64,000 bases of DNA from Streptomyces sp. 11x1 (GTDB taxonomy: Bacteria > Actinomycetota > Actinomycetes > Streptomycetales > Streptomycetaceae), in the NCBI RefSeq assembly GCF_032598905.1, contig NZ_CP122458.1, forward strand, positions 3,162,001-3,226,000, given 5' to 3'. Made by a program: the position numbers and the translations under genes. Below are positions 45,593 to 54,686 of this stretch, one piece after another (the first letter of the stretch is position 1; each line of letters begins with the position of its first letter). The notes below the pieces were generated by a model. It searched no databases. It had not been told where the DNA came from and worked only from the letters and a program-made list of their open reading frames with translations.

Positions 45593-46294
45593 TTGCGCAG
45601 CACATTCCGGACCACGGACCCGGCGACGGCCCTGGCCGCGGCCACCGTCACGTCGGAGTCCCAGGAGACCCGGCGCCGCATCCCGGTCGTGGTCCACACC
45701 CTCGACCCGCTCTCCCGCGCCGGCGTGCTCAGCCAGCTGCGGGGGCACCCGGTGATCGGCCTCGTGGACGACACCGAGGTACGGCCGGGCACCGTGGCCG
45801 TGCTCGTCGGGGACACCCCGGACGAGCCGCTGCTGTCCGCGCTGCGCCGGCTGGTGCGCAGCGAGGGGGCGCGGGCCGTGCTGGTGGTGAGCACGATCCG
45901 CGAGACGGAGCTGCTCGATGTCATCGAGTGCGGGGTCGGGGCCATCGTGTGGCGGCAGGAGGCGACCGCGCACCGGCTGGCGCAGGCGGTGCTCGCGGCC
46001 TCGCGCGGGGACGGCGATCTGCCCGCCGATCTGCTCGGCCGGCTGATCAACCAGGTGGGGACGTTGCAGCGTTCGGTGGCCGGGCGCACCGGGGCGCCCC
46101 TGTCGGGCCTGGTACCGAGGGAGATCGACGTCCTACGGCTGGTGGCCGAGGGGATGGACACCGGCGAGATCGCGAGCAAGCTCTCCTACTCCGAACGCAC
46201 CGTCAAGAACGTGATGCACGGGCTCACCACCCGGCTGCACTTGCGCAACCGGGCGCACGCGGTGGCCTATGCCCTCCGTGAAGGCTACATCTGA
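45593..46294 (+). CDS. LuxR-type response-regulator-like transcription factor
   Basis: A 233-residue regulator. The TTG at 45593 is favoured because GGGAG lies about eight bases upstream. The N-terminal half is a pseudo-receiver: VVVHTLDPLSRAGVLSQL, VAVLVGDTPDEPLLS and AVLVVSTIRETELLDVIECGVGAIVWR. It lacks a clear phospho-acceptor aspartate pocket, so control by phosphorylation is doubtful. The C-terminal HTH is VPREIDVLRLVAEGMDTGEIASKLSYSERTVKNVMHGLTTRLHL. It leads the rightward CIS transcript with a 141-bp gap before the next gene. Similar regulators sit at this position in other Streptomyces CIS clusters. Confidence 0.85.
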   Translation: MRSTFRTTDPATALAAATVTSESQETRRRIPVVVHTLDPLSRAGVLSQLRGHPVIGLVDDTEVRPGTVAVLVGDTPDEPLLSALRRLVRSEGARAVLVVSTIRETELLDVIECGVGAIVWRQEATAHRLAQAVLAASRGDGDLPADLLGRLINQVGTLQRSVAGRTGAPLSGLVPREIDVLRLVAEGMDTGEIASKLSYSERTVKNVMHGLTTRLHLRNRAHAVAYALREGYI

Positions 46295-46435
46295 TCGAAC
46301 GGGCAGCCGAACCCGGCCAGTTGGGCACCGCACTCTGCCCGCCGGTTGTCCCCGGCGCGTCTACGGAGATGACCCCCGCGCCGGTCAGGATCGACGGACA
46401 GGCATCCGACACAGCAGGAGCACAGGAGCACGACC

Positions 46436-47092
46436 GTGATCCACGAGGTGGACGAGGTCCTCAAGGGACTGATCGGCGGTGGTGCCCTGGCCGGCTCCGG
46501 CATCGACGTCTCCTTCGAGGCCCCGACCCGCGACTGGGCGGCCCGGCGCAACGCGCCCGCCGTCAACACCTATCTGTACGACATCCGTGAGGACGTCTCG
46601 CGCCGCCAGCGCGGTCACATGCCGGTCCGCGACGAGCTCGACATCGTCGTGCGCCGCCGTCAACCGCCCCGCTGGTTCCGGCTGTCGTACCTGGTGACGG
46701 CCTGGACGAAGCAGCCCCAGGACGAGCACCGGCTGCTCTCCGCGGTGCTGGCCAATCTGCTGCGCCGGGAACTGCTGCCCGCCGACGAACTCCCGGGCGC
46801 GCTCGGCGCGCTGGGCCTGACCCTGCCGATCTCGGTGGCCGGGCTGCACACCGAGTCCCGGTCCCTCGCCGAGATCTGGTCCGCACTGGGCGGCGAGCTG
46901 AAGCCGTCCCTCGACCTCGTGGTGACCGCGCCGTTCCCGGCGTTCCCCGAGTACGACGCCGGCCCCCCGGTCACCGAGGGCGCGGCGATCCGGGTGCGCG
47001 GCATCGACGGCGGTCTGGAGGGCTCGGAGGAACGCGCGCACCGGCCGGGGCAGTTGGCGTCCGCGCCGATCACCGGGGAGCGGCGGCGGTGA
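46436..47092 (+). CDS. CIS cap/terminator-like protein, DUF4255 (Afp16/Pvc16-like)
   Basis: A 218-residue DUF4255 protein. Its start IHEVDEVLKGLIGGG, then INTYLYDIRED-like VNTYLYDIREDVSRRQ, RWFRLSYLVTAWTKQPQDEHRLLSAVLANLLRRELL and a beta-rich end are characteristic. In Afp and PVC particles the homologue caps the distal end of the tube-sheath and sets length. GTG 46436 has AGGAG upstream. Its stop overlaps the ATPase start (GTGA), so the two are coupled. It acts in the cytoplasm during particle assembly. Confidence 0.9.
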   Translation: MIHEVDEVLKGLIGGGALAGSGIDVSFEAPTRDWAARRNAPAVNTYLYDIREDVSRRQRGHMPVRDELDIVVRRRQPPRWFRLSYLVTAWTKQPQDEHRLLSAVLANLLRRELLPADELPGALGALGLTLPISVAGLHTESRSLAEIWSALGGELKPSLDLVVTAPFPAFPEYDAGPPVTEGAAIRVRGIDGGLEGSEERAHRPGQLASAPITGERRR

Positions 47093-49167
47093 CCGTGCGC
47101 GTCGCCCGGGACACCGATGCCCTCCTGTTCCGGCTCGCCCGACTGCGCGAGCGCGTGGCCGAGTTGGTGGCCGAGCGCGGTGCCGGTGATCCGACGGCGA
47201 GCGATCCGCTGCGTGGGCTGTACCTGTCCGAGGAGGGCGTACGGCATCTGCTGGAGCCGTCCGCGCGGCCGGACGCGTCCGTGTTCGCCGACGCGCGACC
47301 GGGACCGGAAGCAGAACCGGAAGAAGGGCCGGATCCGGAACCTGGCCGGGAACCCCCCGCCGACGGTCCGCTGGAGCGGCTCGCGGGGCGGCTGGGGCTG
47401 ACCGAGCTGGACACGCGGATCCTGCTCATCGCCCTGGCGCCCGATCTGGACCGCTCCTACGAGCAGTTGTACGGGTACCTGAACGACGACGTGAGCAGAC
47501 GCCGGGCCACGGTCGGGCTCGCGCTCGATCTGTGCGGACTGCCCGTGCACCTCGCGCGGGCGCGGGCCCGGTTCAGTCCCTCGGCGCCGCTGAGCGCGCT
47601 CGGGCTGCTGACCGTCGAGGATCCCGAACGCCCCTTCCTCGGGCGCGGGTTGCGGGTGCCGGACCGGCTGGTCGCGCATCTGCTCGGCGACGACACGCTG
47701 GACGCGTCGCTCGTCGGCCATGTCCGTCCGCTCGCGTCGCCGTCGGCGGTGGCCGCGCCCTCGTCCGCGCCCTCGTCCGCGGAGGACGGCGGGTTCACGG
47801 CCCGGCTGGCCGCCCGGCTCACCGCCGCTCCGCTCACCGTGCACCTGCGGGAGCGCCGCGAGGGCGACGGTCTGCTGCGCGCCGGAGCCGCCCTGCAAGC
47901 GGCAGGCACGCGGGCGCTGCACTTCACGCCCCCGGCGGCCGAGGACGAGCTCTCCGCGCTCCTGCCCCGCCTGCTGCGCGAGGCCCGGCTGCGCGGGTGC
48001 GCGGTCGTGGTGTCGCCGTTGCCGGAGAAGCCGGGGCCGTTGTTCCGGGCGCTCACGGCGGCCGATGTGACCGTGCTGTTCGCGGGCCCGCAGCCGTACG
48101 ACCCGCAGTGGTGCGACCGTGATCCGCTGGTCCTGGACGTGCCCCGGCCGCCCGCGGGCGCGGTGGACGCCTGGTCGGCGGCGCTCGGCGCCGGGGCGGA
48201 CGGGCCGGGGTTCGACCTGGCCGCCACGGTCGCCCCGTACCGGCTCGGCGGTGACCGGATCGAGCGGGCGGCCCGCGCGGCCGTGGACCTCGCGGCGTTC
48301 GACGGCACCGAGGTGACCGCGGCCCATCTGCGGCTCGCGGCACGTCTGCAGTCCGCCTCCGGTCTGGAGCGGCACGCACGCCGGATCCGGCCCGACGTCG
48401 GCTGGGACGATCTGGTGCTGCCCGACAAGCCCCTCGCCCAGCTGCGGGAACTCGCTCTGCGCGCCCGGCATCGCGACCGGGTGCTCGGCGACTGGCGGCT
48501 GAGCGCCGGGGGCGGCCGGGGCCGGGGGGTGCTCGGGCTGTTCGCGGGCGAGTCGGGCACCGGGAAGACGCTGTCGGCTGAGGTCGTGGCGGCCGAACTC
48601 GGCCTGGACCTCTATGTCGTGCAGCTCTCCTCGGTGGTCGACAAGTACGTCGGCGAGACCGAGAAGAACCTGGAACGGATCTTCACCGAGGCCGACCGCA
48701 CCGACGCCGTGCTGCTCTTCGACGAGGCGGACGCGGTGTTCGGCAAGCGCTCGGAGGTCAAGGACTCCCACGACAAGTACGCCAACATGGAGAGCGCCTA
48801 TCTGCTCCAGCGGCTGGAGTCCTTCGACGGGATCGCCCTGCTGACCACGAATCTGCGGGCCAACATCGACGAGGCGTTCACCCGGCGGCTGGATCTGGTG
48901 GTCGACTTCCCGTTCCCGGACACCGCCCAGCGGCTGGCGCTGTGGCGGCACAGCCTGGCGGCCGTGCCCCGCGCCGACGACACGGATCCGGCGGCGGTCG
49001 CCCGCGACTTCGAGCTGGCCGGCGGTTCCATCCGCAGCGCGGTGGTCACCGCCGCCTATGCCGCCGCCGGACGCGGCGGCCTCGTCACCTCCGCCGACCT
49101 GCGGGAGGGCGCGGAGCGCGAGTACCGCAAGGCCGGACGGCTGGTGCCGGGCGAGGGCAACTGGTAG
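47089..49167 (+). CDS. CIS-associated AAA+ ATPase (Afp15/Pvc15-like)
   Basis: A 692-residue AAA+ protein. The first about 430 residues form the N-terminal region typical of Pvc15-type ATPases. The ATPase core has Walker A GESGTGKT (about residues 488-495), Walker B LLFDEADAVFG (about 543-553), sensor-type LLTTNLRANIDEAF and the arginine-containing RRLDLVVDFPFPD. The homologues are thought to take part in assembly or recycling of the sheath. It is translationally coupled to the cap gene and followed by a strong terminator, so it ends this transcription unit. Confidence 0.92.
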   Translation: MTVRVARDTDALLFRLARLRERVAELVAERGAGDPTASDPLRGLYLSEEGVRHLLEPSARPDASVFADARPGPEAEPEEGPDPEPGREPPADGPLERLAGRLGLTELDTRILLIALAPDLDRSYEQLYGYLNDDVSRRRATVGLALDLCGLPVHLARARARFSPSAPLSALGLLTVEDPERPFLGRGLRVPDRLVAHLLGDDTLDASLVGHVRPLASPSAVAAPSSAPSSAEDGGFTARLAARLTAAPLTVHLRERREGDGLLRAGAALQAAGTRALHFTPPAAEDELSALLPRLLREARLRGCAVVVSPLPEKPGPLFRALTAADVTVLFAGPQPYDPQWCDRDPLVLDVPRPPAGAVDAWSAALGAGADGPGFDLAATVAPYRLGGDRIERAARAAVDLAAFDGTEVTAAHLRLAARLQSASGLERHARRIRPDVGWDDLVLPDKPLAQLRELALRARHRDRVLGDWRLSAGGGRGRGVLGLFAGESGTGKTLSAEVVAAELGLDLYVVQLSSVVDKYVGETEKNLERIFTEADRTDAVLLFDEADAVFGKRSEVKDSHDKYANMESAYLLQRLESFDGIALLTTNLRANIDEAFTRRLDLVVDFPFPDTAQRLALWRHSLAAVPRADDTDPAAVARDFELAGGSIRSAVVTAAYAAAGRGGLVTSADLREGAEREYRKAGRLVPGEGNW

Positions 49168-49180
49168 CGGGGCGGCGGCC

Positions 49181-49212
49181 GGTGGGGCGCGCCGAAGGCG
49201 GAGCGCCCCACC
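49181..49212. terminator. Terminator after the CIS ATPase gene
   Basis: GGTGGGGCGC (49181-49190) and GCGCCCCACC (49203-49212) form a perfect 10-bp stem just after the ATPase stop. A GGGCAAGGGCCGCCCG repeat follows at about 49,218-49,260, before the convergent gene. Confidence 0.7.
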
Positions 49213-49288
49213 GAGAGGGCAAGGGCCGCCCGGCGGGTGGCGGGGCAAGGGCCGCCCGCCGGTGGCGGCCCCGCCACTCGGACCGTGA

Positions 49289-50692
49289 CTACTTCACGCG
49301 CCACTTCTGGTTGGGCGTGCCCGAGCACGTCCACAGCTGGAGGTCGCCGCCGTTGCGGGTGGCGTTGTCCTTCACGTCGACGCACTTGTCGGCCTGCGGG
49401 TTGACCAGGTCGCCCTGGGTGCTGAGCACGAACTGCTGGGCGGGGTTGCCGCTGCACCTGGCCAGCTGGATGACCGCGCCGTCGTCCCGGGAGCCCCAGG
49501 CGACGTCCATGCACAGGCCGAGGGAGCGGACGGTGCCGTCGCCCCGGAAGTCCCACTTCTGGTTGGCCGAGCCGGCGCAGTCCCAGATCTGGAGCGGGGT
49601 GCCGTCCTTGCCCTTGCCGTTCTGCGCGTCCGTGACGTCGACACAGCGGTCCGAGCCCTGGCCGATGATCGCGAAGCCCTTGACGGTGGACGGCTTCTTC
49701 GTCTCCTTCGTCTCCGGTTCCTTCTGCGACCCGGATCCCGAGCCGCCGGATCCGGAGCCGGAGCCCCCGCCCGAACCGGAGTCGGTGTCGGAACCCGGAT
49801 CCGCCTGCTCGGGCTCCTCCTCCTGCTGGGGAGCCTCGGGCGTCTCCGAGGGCAGCGGCGCCGCGGAGACGGTGGGCGCCGGGGCCATCGCGGACGGGCT
49901 GGCGCTCGGCAGAGTGGTCGTACCGGCCTGCTGGAGGTCGCTCGCGGCGCTGACGACCTTCGGCTGGTAGGCGAACCACAAGGTCACGAAGGTGATCGCC
50001 AGCGCCACGGCCACCCCGAGGCAGGTGGCGAGCCAGCCCGGCAGGAACCCCCGCTGGACATAGGTGCCGTCGACGGACTGCGGTGCCACGCCCGCCCGTT
50101 GGACGGCGAGCGCGTACGGTCTCTCCTCCTTGGACCCGAACCAGACGATCTGCCGGGGCTTCAGCGTGGCCTTCACGAACGCGGCACGGCCGGGCTCGAT
50201 CTGCACATTGCTCGGGTGGATGTCGTACGACAACTGGTCGCCGTTGTCGCTGCCGCTGACGGCGGCGGTGACCTTGGTGTTGCCGAGGTTGTCGATGGCG
50301 AGCTGCGGACGGCCCCGCAGGCGTCACTTCACGGTGGGCGGGACGAGTTCCGCCCGCACCTCGGTGAACGGCGTGATCGTCAGGTTCCCCTCGGGGACCG
50401 TCGTGGCCTCCGGGTGCTGCGTGGGCGTGATCCGCACCGCGTACGGGTGGGGCCCGGCCGTCGCGTCGGGGGTGCGCGGCGGAGTGAACGTCAGCTCGAC
50501 CGTGCCCGTGGTCCCCGGGTAGAGCCGCAGGGTCCCCGGCTCCACGGTCGTCCACGGCGCGACGTCGCCGACCGGCTCGAACCGGTACTCGTCGACCACG
50601 TCACCGGTGTTGCGCAGCCGCAGTCGTACGGTCGTACTGCTCCCCGGGTCCACGGTCGCGGAGGCGGGTTCGAGCGATGTCCAAAGGCTCAC
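49289..50692 (-). pseudogene. Membrane-anchored ricin-lectin protein of the CIS locus with an in-frame TGA
   Basis: The full gene is 467 codons. The N-terminal domain (SLWTSLEPASATVDPGSSTTVRLRLRNTGDVVDEY, a beta-sandwich) is followed by a TGA at 50324-50326 exactly where the paralogue has the glycine of VKGRLRGRP. The frame then continues unbroken: LAIDNLGNTKV, one transmembrane helix (WLATCLGVAVALAITFVTLWFAY), a Ser/Gly-rich linker and a ricin-type trefoil (CVDVTDAQNGKGKDGTPLQIWDC, NQKW repeats, QLWTCSGTPNQKW). A premature stop, readthrough or a sequencing error would each fit. Promoter-like TAGCGT at -12 to -7 suggests a leaderless mRNA. Confidence 0.75.
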
Positions 50693-50698
50693 AGAGGG

Positions 50699-50704
50699 AC
50701 GCTA
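50699..50704 (-). promoter_or_regulatory. Probable -10 box for the lectin gene (leaderless)
   Basis: TAGCGT on the minus strand lies at -12 to -7 from the GTG start at 50692, with no ribosome-binding site between. The paralogue at 52245 has the same hexamer at nearly the same distance (52253-52258). Confidence 0.5.
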
Positions 50705-50787
50705 CGCGATTGGCCGCGTACGGTCAGGAGTCGCCGGGGCAGGCCGGGCTGCCCCGAAGGCCACCCGGCTCCGCCCCGACAGCCTTG

Positions 50788-52245
50788 TCACACGGTGAAC
50801 TTGACGGCTTCCAGCCAGATGCCGTTGTCCAGGGTGCCGCCGAAGATGTAGTTCTCCCCCTCGCCGGGCTTGTCGCAGGCCAGGTTCTGCCAGCCCCGGT
50901 CCTTCTGGTGCACCGACTGGCAGACGCCCCGGCGGCCCTCGTCGACGTTGATGGTGAAGCCCAGCATGCTGGGGGCGTCCTGCTTGGAGTCGCCGATGTA
51001 GTTGTCCAGGCCGTCGGGCGCGCCCGACCAGGGTTCCACGTAGTGGCCCTGACCGTTCGTCGAGCCGGGGTTGTGGACGAAGGCGGCGCTGGCGGTGCCG
51101 CCGACGCCGGACACCGCGATGTTGAGGGCCGTCAGCGGCCGGCTCTGGCCCACCGTGCCGGCCGTGTCGCCGTCGCACTCCGGGGCCGTCCAGCCCTTGC
51201 CCTTGACGAAGGCGCGGTAGCAGACGTGCCGGCCACCGGGGTCGGACGCGGCCAGCTGCCGTACGGCGGTCGCGGCCGTCGGCGCCTTCTTCGGCTTCTC
51301 CTCGGACCCGCCGCCCGATCCGCCGCCTCCGTCGTCACCGCCCCCGCCGCCGCTGTCGCTGTCGTTCTTCGGCTCCTCCGTCTGCGGGGGCGCCGACGAG
51401 ACCGGCGGAGGGGAGGGCGTCGGCTCTGCGGGGGCGGACAGGGACGGCGTGGGCGAGGGCGCCAGCGTGCTGACGCCGGCCTCCCGCAGCTCCGTGGTGG
51501 CGCTGACGACCCTGGGCTGGTAGGCCAGCCACAGCGTCAGGAACGTGATGGCGAGCGCCAGGAAGATGCCGAGACAGGTGGCGAGCCAGCCGGGCAGGAA
51601 ACTCCGCTGCACATAGGTGCCCTCGACGTCGAGCGGGGTCACCCCCGACCGCTTCACCGCGAAGGTGTACGGCCGCTCCTCCTTGGACCCGAACCAGATG
51701 ATCTGCCGGGGCTTCAGCGTGGCCTTCACGAACGCGGCACGGCCGGGCTCGATCTGCACATTGCTCGGGTGGATGTCGTACGACAGCTGGTCGCCGTTGT
51801 CGCTGCCGCTGACCGACGCGGTGACCTTCGTGTTGCCCAGGTTGTCCACGGCGAGCTTCGGCCGCCCCCGCAGCCGCCCCTTGACCGTCGGCGGCACGAG
51901 CTCCGCCCGCACCTCGGTGAACGGCGTGATCGTCAGGTTCCCCTCGGGGACCGTCGTCGCCTCCGGATGCTCGGTCGGCAGGATCCGCACCGCGTACGCG
52001 TTCGGGCCGGCCGTCGCGTCCGGGGTGCGCGGCGGCGCGAACGTCAGCTCCACCGATCCCGTCGTCCCCGGGTACAACCGGAGCGTCTGCGGCTCCACGG
52101 TCGTCCACGGCGCGATGTCACCGACCGGCTCGAAGCGGTACTCGTCGACCACGTCACCGGTGTTGCGCAGGCGCAGTCGTACGGTCGTACTGCTCCCCGG
52201 GTCCACGGTCGCGGAGGCGGGTTCGAGGGAAGTCCAAAGGCTCAC
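50788..52245 (-). CDS. Membrane-anchored CIS-locus protein, intact paralogue
   Basis: A 485-residue protein. The GTG at 52245 matches the paralogue's start and its TAGCGT promoter; an extra GTG lies one codon upstream. It has the same N-terminal beta-sandwich, then VPPTVKGRLRGRPKLAVDN, one transmembrane helix (WLATCLGIFLALAITFLTLWLAY) and a Pro/Gly-rich linker. The C-terminal domain differs: HVCYRAFVKGKGWTAPECDGDTAGTVGQSRPLTALNIAV, then VCQSVHQKDRGWQNLACDKPGEG, repeated cysteine-tryptophan units like those of hydrophobic-W or lectin-like domains. The trefoil of the paralogue is absent. It may dock the cytoplasmic CIS at the membrane; that role is inference. Confidence 0.85.
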   Translation of the reverse strand: MSLWTSLEPASATVDPGSSTTVRLRLRNTGDVVDEYRFEPVGDIAPWTTVEPQTLRLYPGTTGSVELTFAPPRTPDATAGPNAYAVRILPTEHPEATTVPEGNLTITPFTEVRAELVPPTVKGRLRGRPKLAVDNLGNTKVTASVSGSDNGDQLSYDIHPSNVQIEPGRAAFVKATLKPRQIIWFGSKEERPYTFAVKRSGVTPLDVEGTYVQRSFLPGWLATCLGIFLALAITFLTLWLAYQPRVVSATTELREAGVSTLAPSPTPSLSAPAEPTPSPPPVSSAPPQTEEPKNDSDSGGGGGDDGGGGSGGGSEEKPKKAPTAATAVRQLAASDPGGRHVCYRAFVKGKGWTAPECDGDTAGTVGQSRPLTALNIAVSGVGGTASAAFVHNPGSTNGQGHYVEPWSGAPDGLDNYIGDSKQDAPSMLGFTINVDEGRRGVCQSVHQKDRGWQNLACDKPGEGENYIFGGTLDNGIWLEAVKFTV

Positions 52246-52359
52246 CACCGGGACGCTACGGCAGTGCCCGGCGGCGGGGTCAGAGACGCCGGGGCAGCCT
52301 TCCCTGCCTCAAGGGGCAGCATCGGTGCCGGTCACCCCGGCCGACGTGGGAGGCGGCGG

Positions 52360-54426
52360 TCAGCTCCTGCCCTTGACCTTCGTGACCGTGGCGCTGGAGA
52401 TGTCCACGGAGTTGGGCAGCATCGCCTGCGGGCGCAGCAGGTCCCGGAGCAGGAAGTCCATCAGCTCGGCTCCGCTCATGGCCTTGAGCCGCTGGGCCAG
52501 CGGCGGGTTGGCCTGCTCGAACCGGATGATCTCCACGAGCGTGCGCTCGACCAGGCCGGGGATGATGTCCGAGCCGACGAGGATGTTCTTGTGGAGGAGT
52601 TCGGGCCGTTTGAGCTCCTTCTCCGGGCCGTAGACCATCTGGTCCCCCGGCACCGTGAGCGCGAGCTGCCGCGCGAACATGTGCGCCTGCTGCTCCTCCG
52701 GGTCCTGGATGTGCGAGAAGGCGGTGGCCATGCCCATCAGGGCCTCCCCCTCGACCTCTCCCCGCTTGAACTCGCGCACCGGCTTGTACGCGGCCTGCTT
52801 CTGCGCGAGTTCCCGCTGACCCGATTTCGCCTTGTGCTCCGGCAGGTCCGGCCGGTTCGCGGGGGCGACGAGTTTGGGGTAGTCGCGCTGGACGAAGTCG
52901 CTCAGCATGATCCAGCCCTCGCTCACCAGCCGGTCGATGCCGAGCTCCAGCCGGATCTCGCCGAAGCGGGGGGCGCGGTCCGTCTTGCCCCTGGGCTCGA
53001 TGTAGAAGAAGACGAAGCCGTCGTTGCCGAGGACCAGTTCGTCGACGTTCATGGTGTTGTTCTCGGCGTCGCCCAGCTCCGACTTGGGCTTCAGCTTCTT
53101 CTCCGAGGCGAGCATCGCGTCGGCCCGTTCCTGCTGGGTGTAGTGGGCGAGCACGCTGCTGTTCAGCTCGTTCTCCAGCTTGGCCCTGACGTCCTTGACC
53201 CAGGCCCTGGCGCTCGCGCCGCCGATCTCCTTCGTGAGCTCGGCCCGGTTCAGCTCCGACATCTCCCGGACGTAACCGAAGCCGGACATGTCGAAGTTCA
53301 CGGTGCTCTGCGCGAACTGCGGGTCCTTCCACATGGTGCCCCGGTCCGTCATGGCCTTGTACGGCGCGGCCGCCGCCTCGGGCATGCTCCCGTCGCGCTC
53401 GGCCTGCCCGCCCACGACGTTCATCTCGGCCCTGACGGCGGTGAGCACGTTCTCGAGATAACGCAGGTCGCCGGGGAGCGCGCCCTCGCGCAGGGGCAGG
53501 GCGAGCATCTGGAGCTCCGCCAGCTGGTTCAGGCACTGCTGCGGGTCGCGGACGGTGGACCGGTCGTACGCCAGGACGGCCTCCTTCACCGGGGCCACCG
53601 CCTCGGAGACCGGTTTCTCCTTGATCCACCCCGCGAGGCGGCCGGTCAGCGACTTGGCCGGGGCGTTCGCCGCGCTCTCCAGCGTCTCGTGTCCCTTGCG
53701 CTGGACCGTGTTCCCGGCGGCCGGGGCACACGGCGCTGCCGCCTTCCCGGGGCCGTCAGCCGCGCGTTCCGTCCCAGGGCCGTCCGCCGCGCGCTCCTGC
53801 CCCGGCCCGTCCGTCGCGCGTTGCACGGGAGCGGGGCCGGCCATCACCCGCCGGGCGGTGGCCTCCGCCTGCTTCTCGGCCCAGTCGGAGGGGTCGGAGA
53901 CACGCAGGCCGGAACCGTCGTCGGTGCCGGGCACCGCGCCGCGCCGCTGCTGGCGGACGTGGTCCAGCTCATGGGCGAGGGTGTGCTTGTCCCGGCCGTC
54001 CCACACCACATGGGAGCCGGAGGTGTACGCCCGCGCCCCGATCTCCGCAGCGGAGCGCTGGGCCACGGCGTCGGTGTGGACGCGGACGCCGCCGAAGTCC
54101 TCGCCGTCGAACCGGCCCTCCATCTCGGTGCGCAGCGCGGGGTCCAGCGGCTGACCCGAGGTACGCAGGACCTGATGCACGGCGGAGCGCTGCACCGGCG
54201 CGTCCTGTCCGCGGTCCGCGTCGCGTGCACGGTCCGGGGCGTGTCCGCAGTCCGGGCCGTGCTGGTGGCGCTGCTCCGCGACGGCGCGGGCCACCGCCGC
54301 GTTGCCCGCGGCGCGTTGCAGGGCCAGGAGCGCGGCGGCGGGCCCCTGCGGCGTGACACGTCCGGGCGTGCGCGCGGCCCCCGTCCGGCCCCGCTCCCTC
54401 TCGGTCGCTCCGTTCTGCGCTCGCAC
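52360..54426 (-). CDS. DUF4157 (eCIS core) protein, possible CIS cargo
   Basis: A 688-residue protein. The GTG at 54426 has GAGGAG five bases upstream. The N-terminus has ALLALQRAAGNAAVARAV and several [VI]QR motifs. The DUF4157 domain lies at about residues 80-165: RTSGQPLDPALRTEMEGRFDGEDFGGVRVHTDAVAQRSAAEIGARAY, then HTLAHELDHVRQQ, an HExxH-like metal motif. The remaining about 500 residues are charged and helical with no family I recognise (for example PSMPEAAAAPYKAMTD-like and LGIDRLVSEGWIMLSDFVQRDYPKL). DUF4157 marks proteins linked to injection systems, often cargo. Read divergently from the sheath gene. Confidence 0.85.
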   Translation of the reverse strand: MRAQNGATERERGRTGAARTPGRVTPQGPAAALLALQRAAGNAAVARAVAEQRHQHGPDCGHAPDRARDADRGQDAPVQRSAVHQVLRTSGQPLDPALRTEMEGRFDGEDFGGVRVHTDAVAQRSAAEIGARAYTSGSHVVWDGRDKHTLAHELDHVRQQRRGAVPGTDDGSGLRVSDPSDWAEKQAEATARRVMAGPAPVQRATDGPGQERAADGPGTERAADGPGKAAAPCAPAAGNTVQRKGHETLESAANAPAKSLTGRLAGWIKEKPVSEAVAPVKEAVLAYDRSTVRDPQQCLNQLAELQMLALPLREGALPGDLRYLENVLTAVRAEMNVVGGQAERDGSMPEAAAAPYKAMTDRGTMWKDPQFAQSTVNFDMSGFGYVREMSELNRAELTKEIGGASARAWVKDVRAKLENELNSSVLAHYTQQERADAMLASEKKLKPKSELGDAENNTMNVDELVLGNDGFVFFYIEPRGKTDRAPRFGEIRLELGIDRLVSEGWIMLSDFVQRDYPKLVAPANRPDLPEHKAKSGQRELAQKQAAYKPVREFKRGEVEGEALMGMATAFSHIQDPEEQQAHMFARQLALTVPGDQMVYGPEKELKRPELLHKNILVGSDIIPGLVERTLVEIIRFEQANPPLAQRLKAMSGAELMDFLLRDLLRPQAMLPNSVDISSATVTKVKGRS

Positions 54427-54686
54427 CGGTTCTCCTCGGCTCGAAGACACCTGCTCGGACACTTGCTCGGACACCTGCTCGGATCGACCAGCCTCACCGG
54501 ACCGGCCACGGCGACGGAAGGTCCACGGGGGCAGTCCCGGGGGCAGACCGGGCCGTCGTTGCCCCCGCACGTGCCCCTGCGGGCAACGACGGTGCCCCCG
54601 TCCCGGCCCTCCGGGACGTTTCGGGGCACGCGCTTCGCGCGTGAGGGTGAGAGGCGACCTGTCTCGTACCCCAAGGAGAGCAGAGC
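54427..54686. promoter_or_regulatory. Divergent control region before the sheath gene, with tandem and inverted repeats
   Basis: Three 12-bp tandem units GACACCTGCTCG (54446-54481; the middle one has one change) lie just upstream of the DUF4157 start. A 12-bp perfect inverted repeat, CCGTCGTTGCCC (54553-54564) and GGGCAACGACGG (54581-54592), lies between the two genes. Both are plausible regulator-binding sites for the sheath-tube operon; the second could also be a hairpin. Confidence 0.55.

Noticed and set aside
46660..49248. An 862-codon frame opposite the CIS cap and ATPase genes
   Set aside because: Antisense shadow of genes with recognised DUF4255 and AAA+ domains.
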